In this document: positions 11,599-21,124 of the stretch, in pieces
Layout of the letters: each line of letters starts with the position of its first letter
Position numbering within the stretch: position 1 is the stretch's first letter
Made by a program: the position numbers and the translations under genes
Source of the DNA: Actinoplanes sp. N902-109
GTDB taxonomy: Bacteria; Actinomycetota; Actinomycetes; Mycobacteriales; Micromonosporaceae
DNA length: 64,000 nucleotides
Direction of reading: 5' to 3'
NCBI RefSeq assembly: GCF_000389965.1
Contig: NC_021191.1
Location: forward strand, 5,085,501-5,149,500
Notes under the pieces: model-generated
The model's database searches: none
What the model saw: the letters and a program-made list of their open reading frames with translations, nothing else
Told to the model about the DNA's origin: nothing

Positions 11599-11604
11599 TA
11601 GGGT
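11599..11604 (+). promoter_or_regulatory. -10 box for leaderless reductase transcript
   Basis: TAGGGT fits TANNNT and ends 7 bases before the ATG at 11612. This places transcription start at or next to the start codon, and no Shine-Dalgarno sequence is present. No clear -35 element is visible. Confidence 0.55.
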
Positions 11605-11611
11605 GGGCGGT

Positions 11612-12616
<1,005 letters not shown>

Positions 12617-12716
12617 GCGGTTGCGGGCCTCGGGTACGGGCCTCGGTCCCGGGGATGAGCGCGAGTCCCATCCCCGGGCCGATGTGCCGGGAGCCCGCAG
12701 CCGGTGTAGTGGAGTC

Positions 12717-13520
12717 ATGACAAGAGACACCCGGTCCCGCGCCTCCTACGGCATCGACGCCCCGGCACTGCTGGCCATCCCCGCGTCGGCAGTGGTCGCC
12801 GGCCTGTGGCAGGTGGTGGTCACGCGATCCCCATGGCCGCTGATCGGGGTGGTGATCACCCTCCTGTGCGTCGGCCTCGGCGTGCACGCCGCCCGGCGCG
12901 GCAAACTTGTCGTCTGGGACGAGCTGCTGAGCTTCCTGCGCGGCGATGAGGACCTGCTCGACATCGGGTGTGGCCGGGGCGCGGTGCTCACCACCGCGGC
13001 CCGCCGGCTGCCCCACGGCCGAGCCGTCGGCGTCGACGTGTGGCGGACCCGCGACCAGTCCGGCAACTGCGCCGACGCGACCCGGCGCAACGCCGCATTG
13101 ACCGCCGTCGCCGACCACGTCGGCGTGGACACCGGAACCATGCTCGACCTTCCGTACGCCGACGCCTCGTTCGACGTGGTCGTCTCCATGACCGCGGTCC
13201 ACAACGTCGGCCAGGACCACGTCGACCGGGCCATCGCGGAGGCCGTGCGGGTGCTGCGCCCCGGCGGCCGGTTGCTGATCGCCGACCTGCGCTTCACCCG
13301 CCGCTACGCGCACCGCCTGCGGGAACTCGGCATGATCGACGTCAGCCGCCGCAGCCTCGGCTGGCGTCTCTGGTGGACCGGCCCCTGGCTGCGGACCGTC
13401 CTGATCACCGCCACCCGCCCCGCCGATGATCGCCGTGACCTATGCCATCGCACTGCAGCGGCGCACCCCGGTGCGGTTGCCCGGCCGAAGATCCGCACCG
13501 GCGGGACTTCTCCCGCATGA
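12717..13520 (+). CDS. Membrane-tethered class I SAM methyltransferase
   Basis: This 267-residue protein begins with two hydrophobic segments (about residues 15-35 and 38-58) that should anchor it in the membrane. A Rossmann methyltransferase domain follows: LLDIGCGRGAVL is motif I, VGVDVW the acidic strand, FDVVVSMTAVHNV motif II-like, and LRPGGRLLIADL motif III. The last 25 residues are rich in Arg, His and Pro with no recognisable fold. The ATG at 12717 is 5 bases after GGAG-like purines. It follows the MDR reductase by 100 bp on the same strand. The hydrophobic N-terminus suggests a lipid or quinone-like substrate at the membrane, but this is inference. Confidence 0.82.
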   Translation: MTRDTRSRASYGIDAPALLAIPASAVVAGLWQVVVTRSPWPLIGVVITLLCVGLGVHAARRGKLVVWDELLSFLRGDEDLLDIGCGRGAVLTTAARRLPHGRAVGVDVWRTRDQSGNCADATRRNAALTAVADHVGVDTGTMLDLPYADASFDVVVSMTAVHNVGQDHVDRAIAEAVRVLRPGGRLLIADLRFTRRYAHRLRELGMIDVSRRSLGWRLWWTGPWLRTVLITATRPADDRRDLCHRTAAAHPGAVARPKIRTGGTSPA

Positions 13521-13558
13521 TCCCAGCCCTGCGCTGATCATCACCGCGGCAGTTCTCC

Positions 13559-13715
13559 TTGCCAGTCCTTCTGGTACGCCGCGCCGAGGCGTCGGCAGAG
13601 GCGGAACCGTTCGACGCGACCGAGCTTCGCGAGTTGTTCCCGAAGACCCTTTGTCGAGCACTACGCCGATCAGGTGGCCGTCGCCGCCCGACCCCCCGGT
13701 CTCGTCCACCCATGA
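13559..13715 (+). pseudogene. Possible small frameshifted ORF remnant
   Basis: A frame from TTG 13559 reads plausibly as protein (EPFDATELRELFPKTL), then turns into low-complexity sequence. Removing one T from the TTT near 13652 continues it as VEHYADQVAVAARPPGLVHP and a stop at 13713-13715. About 50 residues would result. I do not recognise the family, and there is no ribosome-binding site. It could be a decayed gene end or chance. It lies in the 229-bp gap between the methyltransferase and the STAND gene, which otherwise shows nothing. Confidence 0.25.
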
Positions 13716-13749
13716 GCCATTGGCCGATTGCGACGTCGTCCGGACTCCG

Positions 13750-16700
13750 TCAGGTTCTGAGCAGGAACCGGTAGAGGCCGCCGGCGCCCGCGACGGCGAG
13801 CGAACCGTCGACGGGATTCCACCGGCAGGTGTGCGCCGCCTGTTCGAGTCGCGTCATGGCGTAGGCGCTGCCGGTCTCTGCGATCCAGATCCGTACCGTG
13901 CGGTCCGAACCGGCCGTCGCCAGCCGGGTTCCGTCGGTGGAGATGGCTACGGAGTTGACCCGGTCGGTGTGGCCGCCGAAGGCACGCAGCTCCGCACCGG
14001 TGACGGCGTCCCAGAGACGCACCGTGCGGTCGGAGCCCGCGGTGGCCAGCCAGGTGCCGTCCGGCGAGATCGCAACGGAGTTGATCCGGCCCCGATGACC
14101 GGCGATCGTACGGCGTTCCGCACCCGTCGCGGCATCCCAGAGACGCACCGTGCGATCGGAGCCCGCGGTAGCCAGCCAGGTGCCGTCCGGCGAGATCGCA
14201 ACAGAGTTGATCCGGCCCCGATGACCGGCGATCGTACGGCGTTCCGCACCCGTCGCGGCATCCCAGACGCGCACCGTGCGATCGTCTCCGCCGGTCGCCA
14301 GCCAGCTGCCGTCGGGCGAGACGGCCACCGAGAAGACCCGCCCGACGTGCCCGAGCATCTCGGTGCGTTGCTCGTTGCGGGCCACGTCCCAGATGCGTAC
14401 AGACCAGCCCGCGCTGGCCAGCCACGTGCCGTCCGGCGCGATGGCCACCGCGTTGATGCGCCCGGTGCGGCATGCCGGAGGCTTGCGCTGCTCGCCCGTG
14501 GTGGCCGCCCAGAGTTGCACCGAGCTGTTGGTGCTGCCGGTGGCGAGCCACTGCCCGTCCGGCGACCAGGCCACGTCGGAGAACCATGCCGACCGGTCAC
14601 CGGCGGGTACGGCCCGGCCGCGGCCGAGGTGGGCGGGCCCGTCCCAGATCCGTACGGACCAGTCGGAACTCGCCGTTGCCATCCAGGTGCCGTCCGGGGC
14701 GATCGTGACGGCGTTCACCGGGTCGATGTGCCCGCGCAACGCTGCCTGCTGCTCCCCGGTGGCAGCGTCCCAGATCCGGGTGTTGCGGTCGTCGCCGCCG
14801 GTGGCCAGCCACTTGCCGTCGGGAGCAACCGCGACCGCGTTGAGCAGGTCGTTGACCTGGCTCGCCAAGTCGGTTCGTTGTTCGCCGGTGACGAAGTTCC
14901 AGATGCGCAGCGACCAGCCGGCCACCACCACCCAGGTGCCGCTGGGGGCGACGGCAACCGAGCGGGCCCAGTCGGTGGAGACGACCAGGCGCGCCTGTTC
15001 ACGCCCCGTGCTGATGCCCCAGATCCGCACCGACCGGTCGTCGCTGCTGGTGGCCAGGAAGGTGCCGTGCGGATCGACCGCAACCGAGGTCACCGCACCG
15101 CTGTGGCCGGTCAGCTTCATTCTCTGCCTGCCACTTGCCACATCCCAGATGCGGACGGACCGGTCCTCGCCGCCGCTCGCTATCCAGGTGCCGTCGGGGG
15201 CGACCGCCACCGCGTTCACCCGGGCCGTGTGGCCGGTGAACCGTCCGCGTAAGGCTCCCGTGGTCGCATCCCAGGCGCGGATGGACCGGTCAGCACCGGC
15301 GCTGACGAACCACGTGCCGTCAGCAGCGATCGCGACGGCTGTGACCCGGTCGGTGTGACCGGTCAACGTCATGCGCTCGGCGCCGGTCGCGGCGTTCCAC
15401 ACCCGGACGGTCCGATCCGCGCCGGCGGTCACGAACCAGTCGCTCGCGGGGGAGATGGCTATGGCACGGATCGGCGCGGTGTGCCCGGTGACGGTGCGGC
15501 GTAGTGCCGGTTCCGGAAGATCGGGAAGGGGCCATCCGTTGAGCAGTGCCGGTGGCTTGCGCTCCTGGTTCAGCGCCTTGATCGGGGCTCCCCACACGGT
15601 GTCGTGCTCGAGGCGGCCGTACAGGATGTCGATCCGGGAGTGCGGGGGCTGCGTGGGCGCCAGCAGATGAGCGGTCTGGCCGAAGACATGTCGCAGGTGC
15701 ACGGCGGTTCCGCCGGGGAGAAGCGCAAGGTCCGACAACGGCGCGATCGGTCCGGACTGCTCCAGCCGGGCGGTCACCCAGCGGATGTCGCTCGCCACGG
15801 CGGCGGCGTCGGCTCCCCGGTCCGCTGCCTGCAGATGTTCGATCAGGTGGTCCTGCAGGTACCGGTCGAGATCCGGCAACGTCCACCACTCGATGACGGA
15901 CGCGCCTTCCTGCGCCGTCCCGGACGCGGCCGACAGGAGCAGGCGGTGCAGCGCCCGCAGGCGGTCCGCACCCAGTTCGCGGCGCAGCACTTCGCGGATC
16001 ACGTCGTGCATGCCGATGGCTCCGCCATTCGCGGTCGGCGTCAAGGTCACCAAGGACAGGTCCTCCAGGCGGGCGCACAGCGCCCGGGACTCCACCACGT
16101 CCAGCTTCCCCGTCGCTTGCCACAGGCCGGCCACCATCGTCAGCGGAATGGATTCGTCCTCGGCGAAGACCGAGAGCTCGGCAAGTCGGAGCCGCTCGGC
16201 CGGGCGCAGCAGGCCGATACTGGCATCGATGGTCGCCGCGACGGCCTGCTGCCGCTGTTGCGGATCGTTGACGTCGAGCTGCCGCCCGGCTGCCCCGGTG
16301 AGGTCGTCGACGTGGGACATCCCGTCGCGGCGCAGCCGGTCGAGCAGCTGCTGGGCCGCAGATGAGAGGTCGGTGTGCAGCCGGGCCTGATTCACCAGGA
16401 TGCGGTTGAGGAGCCGCAGGAGCAGTGGCCATCTGCTGGTCTCGTCGAGGAGCCCGCCGACGATGTGCGGCGGCAGCCCCGGCAGATCCGCGGTCAGCAC
16501 AGCTCGCGCCTGGTCGAGCGACAGCTGGTCCACCCGGACCGGGATCGCAGCGCCTTGCACCAGCGACACGTTGCGGGTCGTGATCAGCCGGGCGCTCCGG
16601 CCGACGAGCGGGAAGGCTTCGAGCTGCTCGGGAAACCACACGTCGTCCAGCACGATGAGCCGGGGCGGACCGGCCCGCAGCAGCGCCGCCAGATGCTGAC

Positions 16701-17265
16701 CGGCTTGCTGCGCGTCGGTGAACGCCACCTGCCGGTCGGGGGCGATCGAGCGGATCAAGTCGTTGATCTTGTCGGTGAGGATGCCCCGGCGAGCGTCCCG
16801 GCCGACGGTCACCCAGTACACCCGGTCCGCGAACCGGCGCAGGACCCTCGGATCGGACCGCACCAGCTTCGCGACCGTCGTCTTGCCGAATCCGCCGGCC
16901 CCCTGCAGGGCGGTCGTCACTCCCACGGTCCGGTTCCCGCGCCGGTGCAGGGCGGCCACGATCCGGTCCACCTCGAGCGGCCGTTCGACGATCCACGACT
17001 CGGGCCGTTGCTCGGCCGGCACGACGGCGAGCGGCCGGTTCACGATGTGCTGCGTCCAGGTCACCGCCAGGCCGGCCACGGCGACCAGGGCGGTGCCGGC
17101 GACTGCCCACCACAGCGGCTCGTGCTCCACCGCAGGAAACCACGGGGCGGCTCCACCGGTGGCCACGTTGACCGCGACAGCCACGAGTGTCGCCGAGCAT
17201 GCCGCAGCAAGCACGGACGCGACGACCAGCATCCAGCGCCACACCGAAGCCCCCCTCGCCACCAT
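13750..17265 (-). CDS. Membrane-anchored STAND NTPase (NB-ARC) with 14 WD40 repeats
   Basis: This 1171-residue signalling ATPase begins with two membrane helices (about residues 10-32 and 50-70), so the rest should face the cytosol. An NB-ARC/STAND module spans about 95-450. Its P-loop reads GAGGFGKTT, Walker B is LIVLDDVW, and the sensor is ARLITTRN. A helical winged segment follows to about 570. From about 600 to the end I count 13 clear WD40 repeats plus a degenerate last one, enough for two seven-bladed propellers. Repeats ending AGSDRTVRLWDA are nearly identical, showing recent duplication. A GTG eight codons in (17244) has a better ribosome site (GAGGGGGG) than the ATG. Proteins of this design sense a ligand through the propellers and oligomerise; the ligand and output here are unknown. 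Confidence 0.9.
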   Translation of the reverse strand: MVARGASVWRWMLVVASVLAAACSATLVAVAVNVATGGAAPWFPAVEHEPLWWAVAGTALVAVAGLAVTWTQHIVNRPLAVVPAEQRPESWIVERPLEVDRIVAALHRRGNRTVGVTTALQGAGGFGKTTVAKLVRSDPRVLRRFADRVYWVTVGRDARRGILTDKINDLIRSIAPDRQVAFTDAQQAGQHLAALLRAGPPRLIVLDDVWFPEQLEAFPLVGRSARLITTRNVSLVQGAAIPVRVDQLSLDQARAVLTADLPGLPPHIVGGLLDETSRWPLLLRLLNRILVNQARLHTDLSSAAQQLLDRLRRDGMSHVDDLTGAAGRQLDVNDPQQRQQAVAATIDASIGLLRPAERLRLAELSVFAEDESIPLTMVAGLWQATGKLDVVESRALCARLEDLSLVTLTPTANGGAIGMHDVIREVLRRELGADRLRALHRLLLSAASGTAQEGASVIEWWTLPDLDRYLQDHLIEHLQAADRGADAAAVASDIRWVTARLEQSGPIAPLSDLALLPGGTAVHLRHVFGQTAHLLAPTQPPHSRIDILYGRLEHDTVWGAPIKALNQERKPPALLNGWPLPDLPEPALRRTVTGHTAPIRAIAISPASDWFVTAGADRTVRVWNAATGAERMTLTGHTDRVTAVAIAADGTWFVSAGADRSIRAWDATTGALRGRFTGHTARVNAVAVAPDGTWIASGGEDRSVRIWDVASGRQRMKLTGHSGAVTSVAVDPHGTFLATSSDDRSVRIWGISTGREQARLVVSTDWARSVAVAPSGTWVVVAGWSLRIWNFVTGEQRTDLASQVNDLLNAVAVAPDGKWLATGGDDRNTRIWDAATGEQQAALRGHIDPVNAVTIAPDGTWMATASSDWSVRIWDGPAHLGRGRAVPAGDRSAWFSDVAWSPDGQWLATGSTNSSVQLWAATTGEQRKPPACRTGRINAVAIAPDGTWLASAGWSVRIWDVARNEQRTEMLGHVGRVFSVAVSPDGSWLATGGDDRTVRVWDAATGAERRTIAGHRGRINSVAISPDGTWLATAGSDRTVRLWDAATGAERRTIAGHRGRINSVAISPDGTWLATAGSDRTVRLWDAVTGAELRAFGGHTDRVNSVAISTDGTRLATAGSDRTVRIWIAETGSAYAMTRLEQAAHTCRWNPVDGSLAVAGAGGLYRFLLRT
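14044..14295 (-). repeat. Near-identical 126-bp WD40-coding tandem repeats
   Basis: Two consecutive 126-bp units (42 codons) inside the STAND gene differ at only a few positions; for example the segment starting GGCGATCGTACGGCGTTCCG occurs at 14101 and again at 14227. Matching extends to synonymous sites, so the copies arose by recent tandem duplication or are kept alike by gene conversion. Confidence 0.85.
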
Positions 17266-17315
17266 CTAATCGCCAACAGGAGATCACTTCCAGGAGGCGC
17301 GAGCGGGTCGGGGCT

Positions 17316-17873
17316 TCAACGAGAACCGACCGCCGCGCGGATTGCGGCGGCCACCTCGGTCAGGTCGTTGGTGAGCTGGTGGTCACGGCCCGGCAGCCGG
17401 TGGACCCGGGCCTGTGGGACGGCCCGGGCGTACAGGTCGGCGTGGGACGGCGGGACCGTTTCGTCGGCGAGGCCGTGGAAGATGTGCACCGGGGTGCCGG
17501 CGGGAAGCTTGGCGCCGAGGTCGGCGGGCAGGGTGAACTCGGCGCTGGGCCAGCCGCCGGGGCCGACGAACGGGGCGGCGATCAGGACGACGGCGCCCCA
17601 GCGCTGTGGTGGCGGGTGCTGGGCGAGCGTGCCGGCCAGGATCGCGGCGCCTGTCGAGTGAGCCACCAGGACCGCGGTGCCGGGCAGAGCGGCGAGTTCG
17701 GCGCGGAGGAAGGTGCTCCAGCCGGCGTACTGCGGGTCGCCCTCGTCGGGCAGGCGGGGATACTGGATCTCGTAGCCCGCCCCGAGCGCCCGGCCCAGGC
17801 TGTCGACCAGGTGGTTGTCCCAGTCGTCGTGGGTGCCCGCGCCGCCGCCCTGGACGAACAGGATGCTGATCAT
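17316..17873 (-). CDS. Small alpha/beta hydrolase (RBBP9/YdeN-like)
   Basis: This 185-residue protein fits the RBBP9/YdeN serine hydrolase group. ILFVQGGGAGTHDDWDN forms the oxyanion strand-turn, AHSTGA holds the nucleophile Ser, and HGLADETVP supplies the acid. The catalytic His lies in GRDHQLTNDL. There is no signal peptide, so it should be cytosolic. The substrate is unknown. It is downstream of, and on the same strand as, a VOC protein gene (28 bases apart), and the two may be cotranscribed. The start is the ATG at 17873; no convincing ribosome site is visible. Confidence 0.85.
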   Translation of the reverse strand: MISILFVQGGGAGTHDDWDNHLVDSLGRALGAGYEIQYPRLPDEGDPQYAGWSTFLRAELAALPGTAVLVAHSTGAAILAGTLAQHPPPQRWGAVVLIAAPFVGPGGWPSAEFTLPADLGAKLPAGTPVHIFHGLADETVPPSHADLYARAVPQARVHRLPGRDHQLTNDLTEVAAAIRAAVGSR

Positions 17874-17901
17874 GCCGGGGTGCCGGGCCGGGGTGCGGGG
17901 G

Positions 17902-18333
17902 TCAGTCGAGGCAGAACTCGTTGCCTTCGACGTCCTGCATGGTCAGGCATGACTCGTTCTCCTCGTCGGCGAGCTGGAGCAGCACCCGGGTGCCGCCGAG
18001 CGGGGTCAGCCGGGCTTCCTCGGCCAGGAGGGCCGCCAGGCGCTCCTCGCCCACCAGGCCGGCACCGGCTCGTACGTCGAGGTGCACCCGGTTCTTGACG
18101 ATTTTGCCCTCGGGGACCCGCTGGAAGAACAGCCGTGGTCCCTCGCCCGTGGGGTCGGTGGCGGCGAACCAGGAACCGCGCGCCTCGGCTGGCCGCGCGT
18201 CGTTGTAGTCGTCCCAGGTGGAGAAGCCGGAGGGAGGCGGCGCGGTGTAGCCCAGCAGCTCACACCAGAAGCGGCCCACCCGCTCGGGCTCCTTGCAGTC
18301 GAACGTGACCTGGAACTTCTTCACCGACCCCAT
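17902..18333 (-). CDS. VOC family protein (glyoxalase/bleomycin-resistance fold)
   Basis: This protein of about 143 residues has two repeated beta-alpha-beta-beta-beta units typical of the vicinal oxygen chelate fold: VTFDCKEPERVGRFWCELLG at the start and VEGNEFCLD at the end. It resembles the widespread actinobacterial members annotated as glyoxalase-like, whose substrates are mostly unknown. The ATG at 18333 is preferred over the GTG one codon earlier because TAAGGT (18340-18345) lies 6 bases upstream, as in leaderless transcripts. It precedes the alpha/beta hydrolase gene. Confidence 0.85.
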   Translation of the reverse strand: MGSVKKFQVTFDCKEPERVGRFWCELLGYTAPPPSGFSTWDDYNDARPAEARGSWFAATDPTGEGPRLFFQRVPEGKIVKNRVHLDVRAGAGLVGEERLAALLAEEARLTPLGGTRVLLQLADEENESCLTMQDVEGNEFCLD

Positions 18334-18339
18334 CACTCC

Positions 18340-18345
18340 ACCTTA
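18340..18345 (-). promoter_or_regulatory. -10 box for leaderless VOC gene
   Basis: On the minus strand TAAGGT ends 6 bases before ATG 18333, with no Shine-Dalgarno sequence between. Transcription would start at or very near the start codon. Confidence 0.55.
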
Positions 18346-18422
18346 GACGGGCCGGGTAGCCGCCCCGGCAGCCGGCCACCAGGACGGCGGCCGGCTGCCG
18401 GGGCGGGCGGGGGCCGGTCACC

Positions 18423-20273
18423 TCAGAGGGTGCGGGCCAGCCGGTCGGCGAGCAGCTTGGCGAAGCGGGCCGGGTCGGCCAGGTCGCCACCCTCGGCCAG
18501 CAGCGCGGTGCCGTACAGCAGCTCGGCGGTCTCCGGCAGGGCCGGGTCGTCGGCGCGCTGGGTGTGCGCCTCGCGCAGCCCGGTGACCAGCGGGTGCTCC
18601 GGGTTGAGCTCGAGGATCCGCTTGACCGGCGGGACCTCCTGGCCCATCGCCTTGTACATCTTCTCCAGGGTCGGGGTGATGTCGTTGGCGTCGCTGACCA
18701 GGCAGGCCGGGGAGGTGGTGAGCCGGTTGGTCAGCCGCACCTCCTTGACCTCGTCCAGGGTCTCCCCCAGCCAGGTCAGCAGCGGCGCGTACTCGCCGGT
18801 CTTTTCCTCCGAGGGCTTCTCGTCGGTGTCCAGGTCGACGGTGCCGCGGGCGATGGACTGCAGCTTCTTGCCGTCGTACTCGGGAACCGCCTCGACCCAG
18901 ATCTCGTCGACCGGGTCGGTGAGCAGCAGCACCTCGTAGCCCTTGGCCTTGAACGCCTCCATGTGCGGGGAGTTCTCGACCTGGGCCCGGGTCTCGCCGG
19001 TCATGAAGTAGATCTCCTCCTGGCCCTCCTTCATCCGGCTGACGTAGCCGGCCAGGGTGGTGGGCTCGTCGCCGCCGGTGGTGGCGAACGACGACACGTC
19101 GAGGATGGCCTTCTGGTCGTCGGCCTCGCCGAGCAGGCCCTCCTTGATGGCCCGGCCGAACTCGCGCCACAGGGTGGCGTACTTCTCCGGTTCCTTGGTC
19201 TGCATGTCCTTGATGGTGGACAGGATCTTCTTGGCGAGCCGGCGGCGGATCATCTGGATGTGCCGGTCCTGCTGCAGGATCTCGCGCGAGATGTTGAGCG
19301 ACAGGTCGGCCGCGTCCACGACGCCCTTGACGAAGCGCAGGTAGTCGGGGATCAGCTCCCGGCTGTCGTCCATGATGAAGACGCGCTTGACGTACAGCTG
19401 GATGCCGCGGCTCCCGTCCCGCTGGAACAGGTCGTGCGGCGCTCGGGCCGGGATGAACAGCAGCGCCTCGTACTCGAAGGTGCCCTCGGCCCGCATCTGG
19501 ATGATCTCCAGCGGGTCGGTCCAGTCATGGCTGATGTGCCGGTAGAACTCGGAATACTCCTCGTCCTTCACCTCCGAGCGCGGGCGCGCCCAGAGGGCCT
19601 TCATCGAGTTGAGCGTCTCCGGTTCGCCCTCGGGCTTGACCAGCCGGATCGGGAACGAGATGAAGTCGGAGTAGCGCTTGACGATCTCCTTGATCTTCCA
19701 CTCGTCGGTGTAGTCGTAGAGCGCGTCCTCCTCGTCCTTGGGCCGCAGGTGCACGGTCACCGAGGTGCCGGGGGCCGCGTCGGCGACCTCCTCGATCGTG
19801 TACGTGCCCTCGCCGGCCGACTCCCACCTCGTACCGGAGTCCTCGCCGGCCTTGCGGGTGACCAGCGTGACCTGGTCGGCGACCATGAAGGTGGAGTAGA
19901 AACCGACGCCGAACTGGCCGATCAGCTCGGCCGACTCCTTCTCCTTGCTGTCCTTGAGCCGGCGCAGCAGGTCGGCGGTCCCGGATTTCGCGATCGTGCC
20001 GATCAGCGCGACGACTTCGTCGCGCGACATGCCGATGCCGTTGTCCCGTACGGTCAGCGTGCGCGCCTCGGCATCGACGTGGATCTCGATGTGCAGGTCC
20101 TCGGCGGTGAGCGCATCGTCGGTCAGGGCTGCGAGGCGCAGCTTGTCCAGGGCGTCGGAGGCGTTCGAGATCAGCTCCCGCAGGAAGATGTCCTTGTTGG
20201 AGTAGATCGAGTGGACCATCAGCTGCAGCAGCTGACGCGCCTCGGCCTGGAACTCGAGCGTCTCGGTACTCAT
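18423..20273 (-). CDS. htpG: Molecular chaperone HtpG (Hsp90)
   Basis: This 616-residue protein is a full-length bacterial Hsp90, an ATP-driven cytosolic chaperone. The GHKL ATPase motifs are clear: ELISNASDALDKLR, DNGIGMSRDEV and GQFGVGFYSTFMVA. The middle domain has the catalytic-loop Arg region (NISREILQQDRHI), and the C-terminal dimerisation domain is complete. The ATG at 20273 lies 5 bases after GGAGGG. I see no HspR or CIRCE-type heat-shock operator just upstream, so its regulation is not evident. It is not in an obvious operon; the next gene upstream on the same strand is an unrelated surface protein. Confidence 0.97.
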   Translation of the reverse strand: MSTETLEFQAEARQLLQLMVHSIYSNKDIFLRELISNASDALDKLRLAALTDDALTAEDLHIEIHVDAEARTLTVRDNGIGMSRDEVVALIGTIAKSGTADLLRRLKDSKEKESAELIGQFGVGFYSTFMVADQVTLVTRKAGEDSGTRWESAGEGTYTIEEVADAAPGTSVTVHLRPKDEEDALYDYTDEWKIKEIVKRYSDFISFPIRLVKPEGEPETLNSMKALWARPRSEVKDEEYSEFYRHISHDWTDPLEIIQMRAEGTFEYEALLFIPARAPHDLFQRDGSRGIQLYVKRVFIMDDSRELIPDYLRFVKGVVDAADLSLNISREILQQDRHIQMIRRRLAKKILSTIKDMQTKEPEKYATLWREFGRAIKEGLLGEADDQKAILDVSSFATTGGDEPTTLAGYVSRMKEGQEEIYFMTGETRAQVENSPHMEAFKAKGYEVLLLTDPVDEIWVEAVPEYDGKKLQSIARGTVDLDTDEKPSEEKTGEYAPLLTWLGETLDEVKEVRLTNRLTTSPACLVSDANDITPTLEKMYKAMGQEVPPVKRILELNPEHPLVTGLREAHTQRADDPALPETAELLYGTALLAEGGDLADPARFAKLLADRLARTL

Positions 20274-20351
20274 GGTGTCCCTCCGTGCGTGGAATTGTTC
20301 CCCGCCCGAGATCGTATGACCTCGCGGTGATCACCGGCATACGTGTCCCGG

Positions 20352-21095
20352 TCAGCCGAGCGACGGCGGCACCGGAAGGTCCGTGGGCAGGTCCGTCGGC
20401 CAGGCCGGCGGTGGGGCGTCGGTGGCCGGCACCGGCTCGGGGGTCGGTGTCACCGGAGTCGGCACGGGCGGCGCCCCGGTCGTCGGCTCCTGCACCGGCG
20501 GGGCCGGCGTCGAGACCGGGGGCTCGTCCGGTTGCGGGGTGGCGGGCGGCTGGGTGGCGGGCGGCTGGGTGGCGGGCGGCTGGGAGACGGGCGGCTGGGT
20601 GGGCTGCGGGCTCGGCGTGTGCGTCGGCCGGGGGCTCGGCGTACGGGTGGGCCCGGGCTGCTGGGCCGGCGGCGGGGCAGGCCGGGTGGTCGTGGGGCGG
20701 GTGGTCGCGGGCCGGGTGGGCGTCGGCACGGGGACGGCGGGCACGGCCGGGCGCAGCGTCGGCGGGGCCGGTCGGAACACCGGGACGATCGGGTCGTTGC
20801 CGCTGGTCACCACGTGCGGTGCGGGCTGCGGCAGAGCGGCCACGGGCGGCTGCGTGCGGGGCAGGGGCACGACCGTGACGGCGGCGGGCCGGGCGGCCCG
20901 GGCGCCGTCGCCCGCTGCGGTTCCGGGCCGGGGCAGGGCTTCGGCGATGGTCGTACGCCGACCGGCCGGCCCCGCCGGGGACCCGTTCGCGCCGTCGAGC
21001 GCCAGCGCCCCCGTACCCGCGAACAGCAGCACCACCATGCTGCCGCCGATGACCTGCTTGTCGCGCTTCGTCAATTCACCCATGGAAACCGTCAT
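20352..21095 (-). CDS. Membrane-anchored Pro/Thr-rich surface protein
   Basis: This roughly 247-residue protein has a short basic N-terminus (GELTKRDKQ), one hydrophobic anchor (VIGGSMVVLLFAGTGALAL, about residues 15-33), and about 200 residues of Pro-, Thr- and Ala-rich sequence with no globular domain. The tail includes repeated PPATQ units and ends in PTDLPTDLPVPP. The topology suggests an exported, extended linker or wall-spanning protein, held by an uncleaved signal anchor. The start is uncertain between ATG 21095 and ATG 21083; neither has a clear ribosome site. It lies 29 bases past an MFS gene. The function is unknown. Confidence 0.65.
   Translation of the reverse strand: MTVSMGELTKRDKQVIGGSMVVLLFAGTGALALDGANGSPAGPAGRRTTIAEALPRPGTAAGDGARAARPAAVTVVPLPRTQPPVAALPQPAPHVVTSGNDPIVPVFRPAPPTLRPAVPAVPVPTPTRPATTRPTTTRPAPPPAQQPGPTRTPSPRPTHTPSPQPTQPPVSQPPATQPPATQPPATPQPDEPPVSTPAPPVQEPTTGAPPVPTPVTPTPEPVPATDAPPPAWPTDLPTDLPVPPSLG
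20536..20595 (-). repeat. 15-bp tandem repeats coding for PPATQ
   Basis: Four 15-bp units (consensus TGGGTGGCGGGCGGC on the plus strand) lie at 20536-20550, 20551-20565, 20566-20580 and 20581-20595. The middle two are identical and the last has two changes. They encode the Pro-Ala-Thr repeat of the surface protein and could vary in number by slippage. Confidence 0.8.
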
Positions 21096-21124
21096 ACGCG
21101 GACGAAAGGGACGGCGAGCCCGAA

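Noticed and set aside
14044..14295. Direct repeats that could suggest a CRISPR or mobile element
   Set aside because: They are 126-bp in-frame units coding for WD40 blades, with no spacers, no cas genes and no transposase.
13426..15252. A 608-codon plus-strand frame with repeated sequence
   Set aside because: The repeats are just the antisense of the WD40 repeats of the STAND gene.
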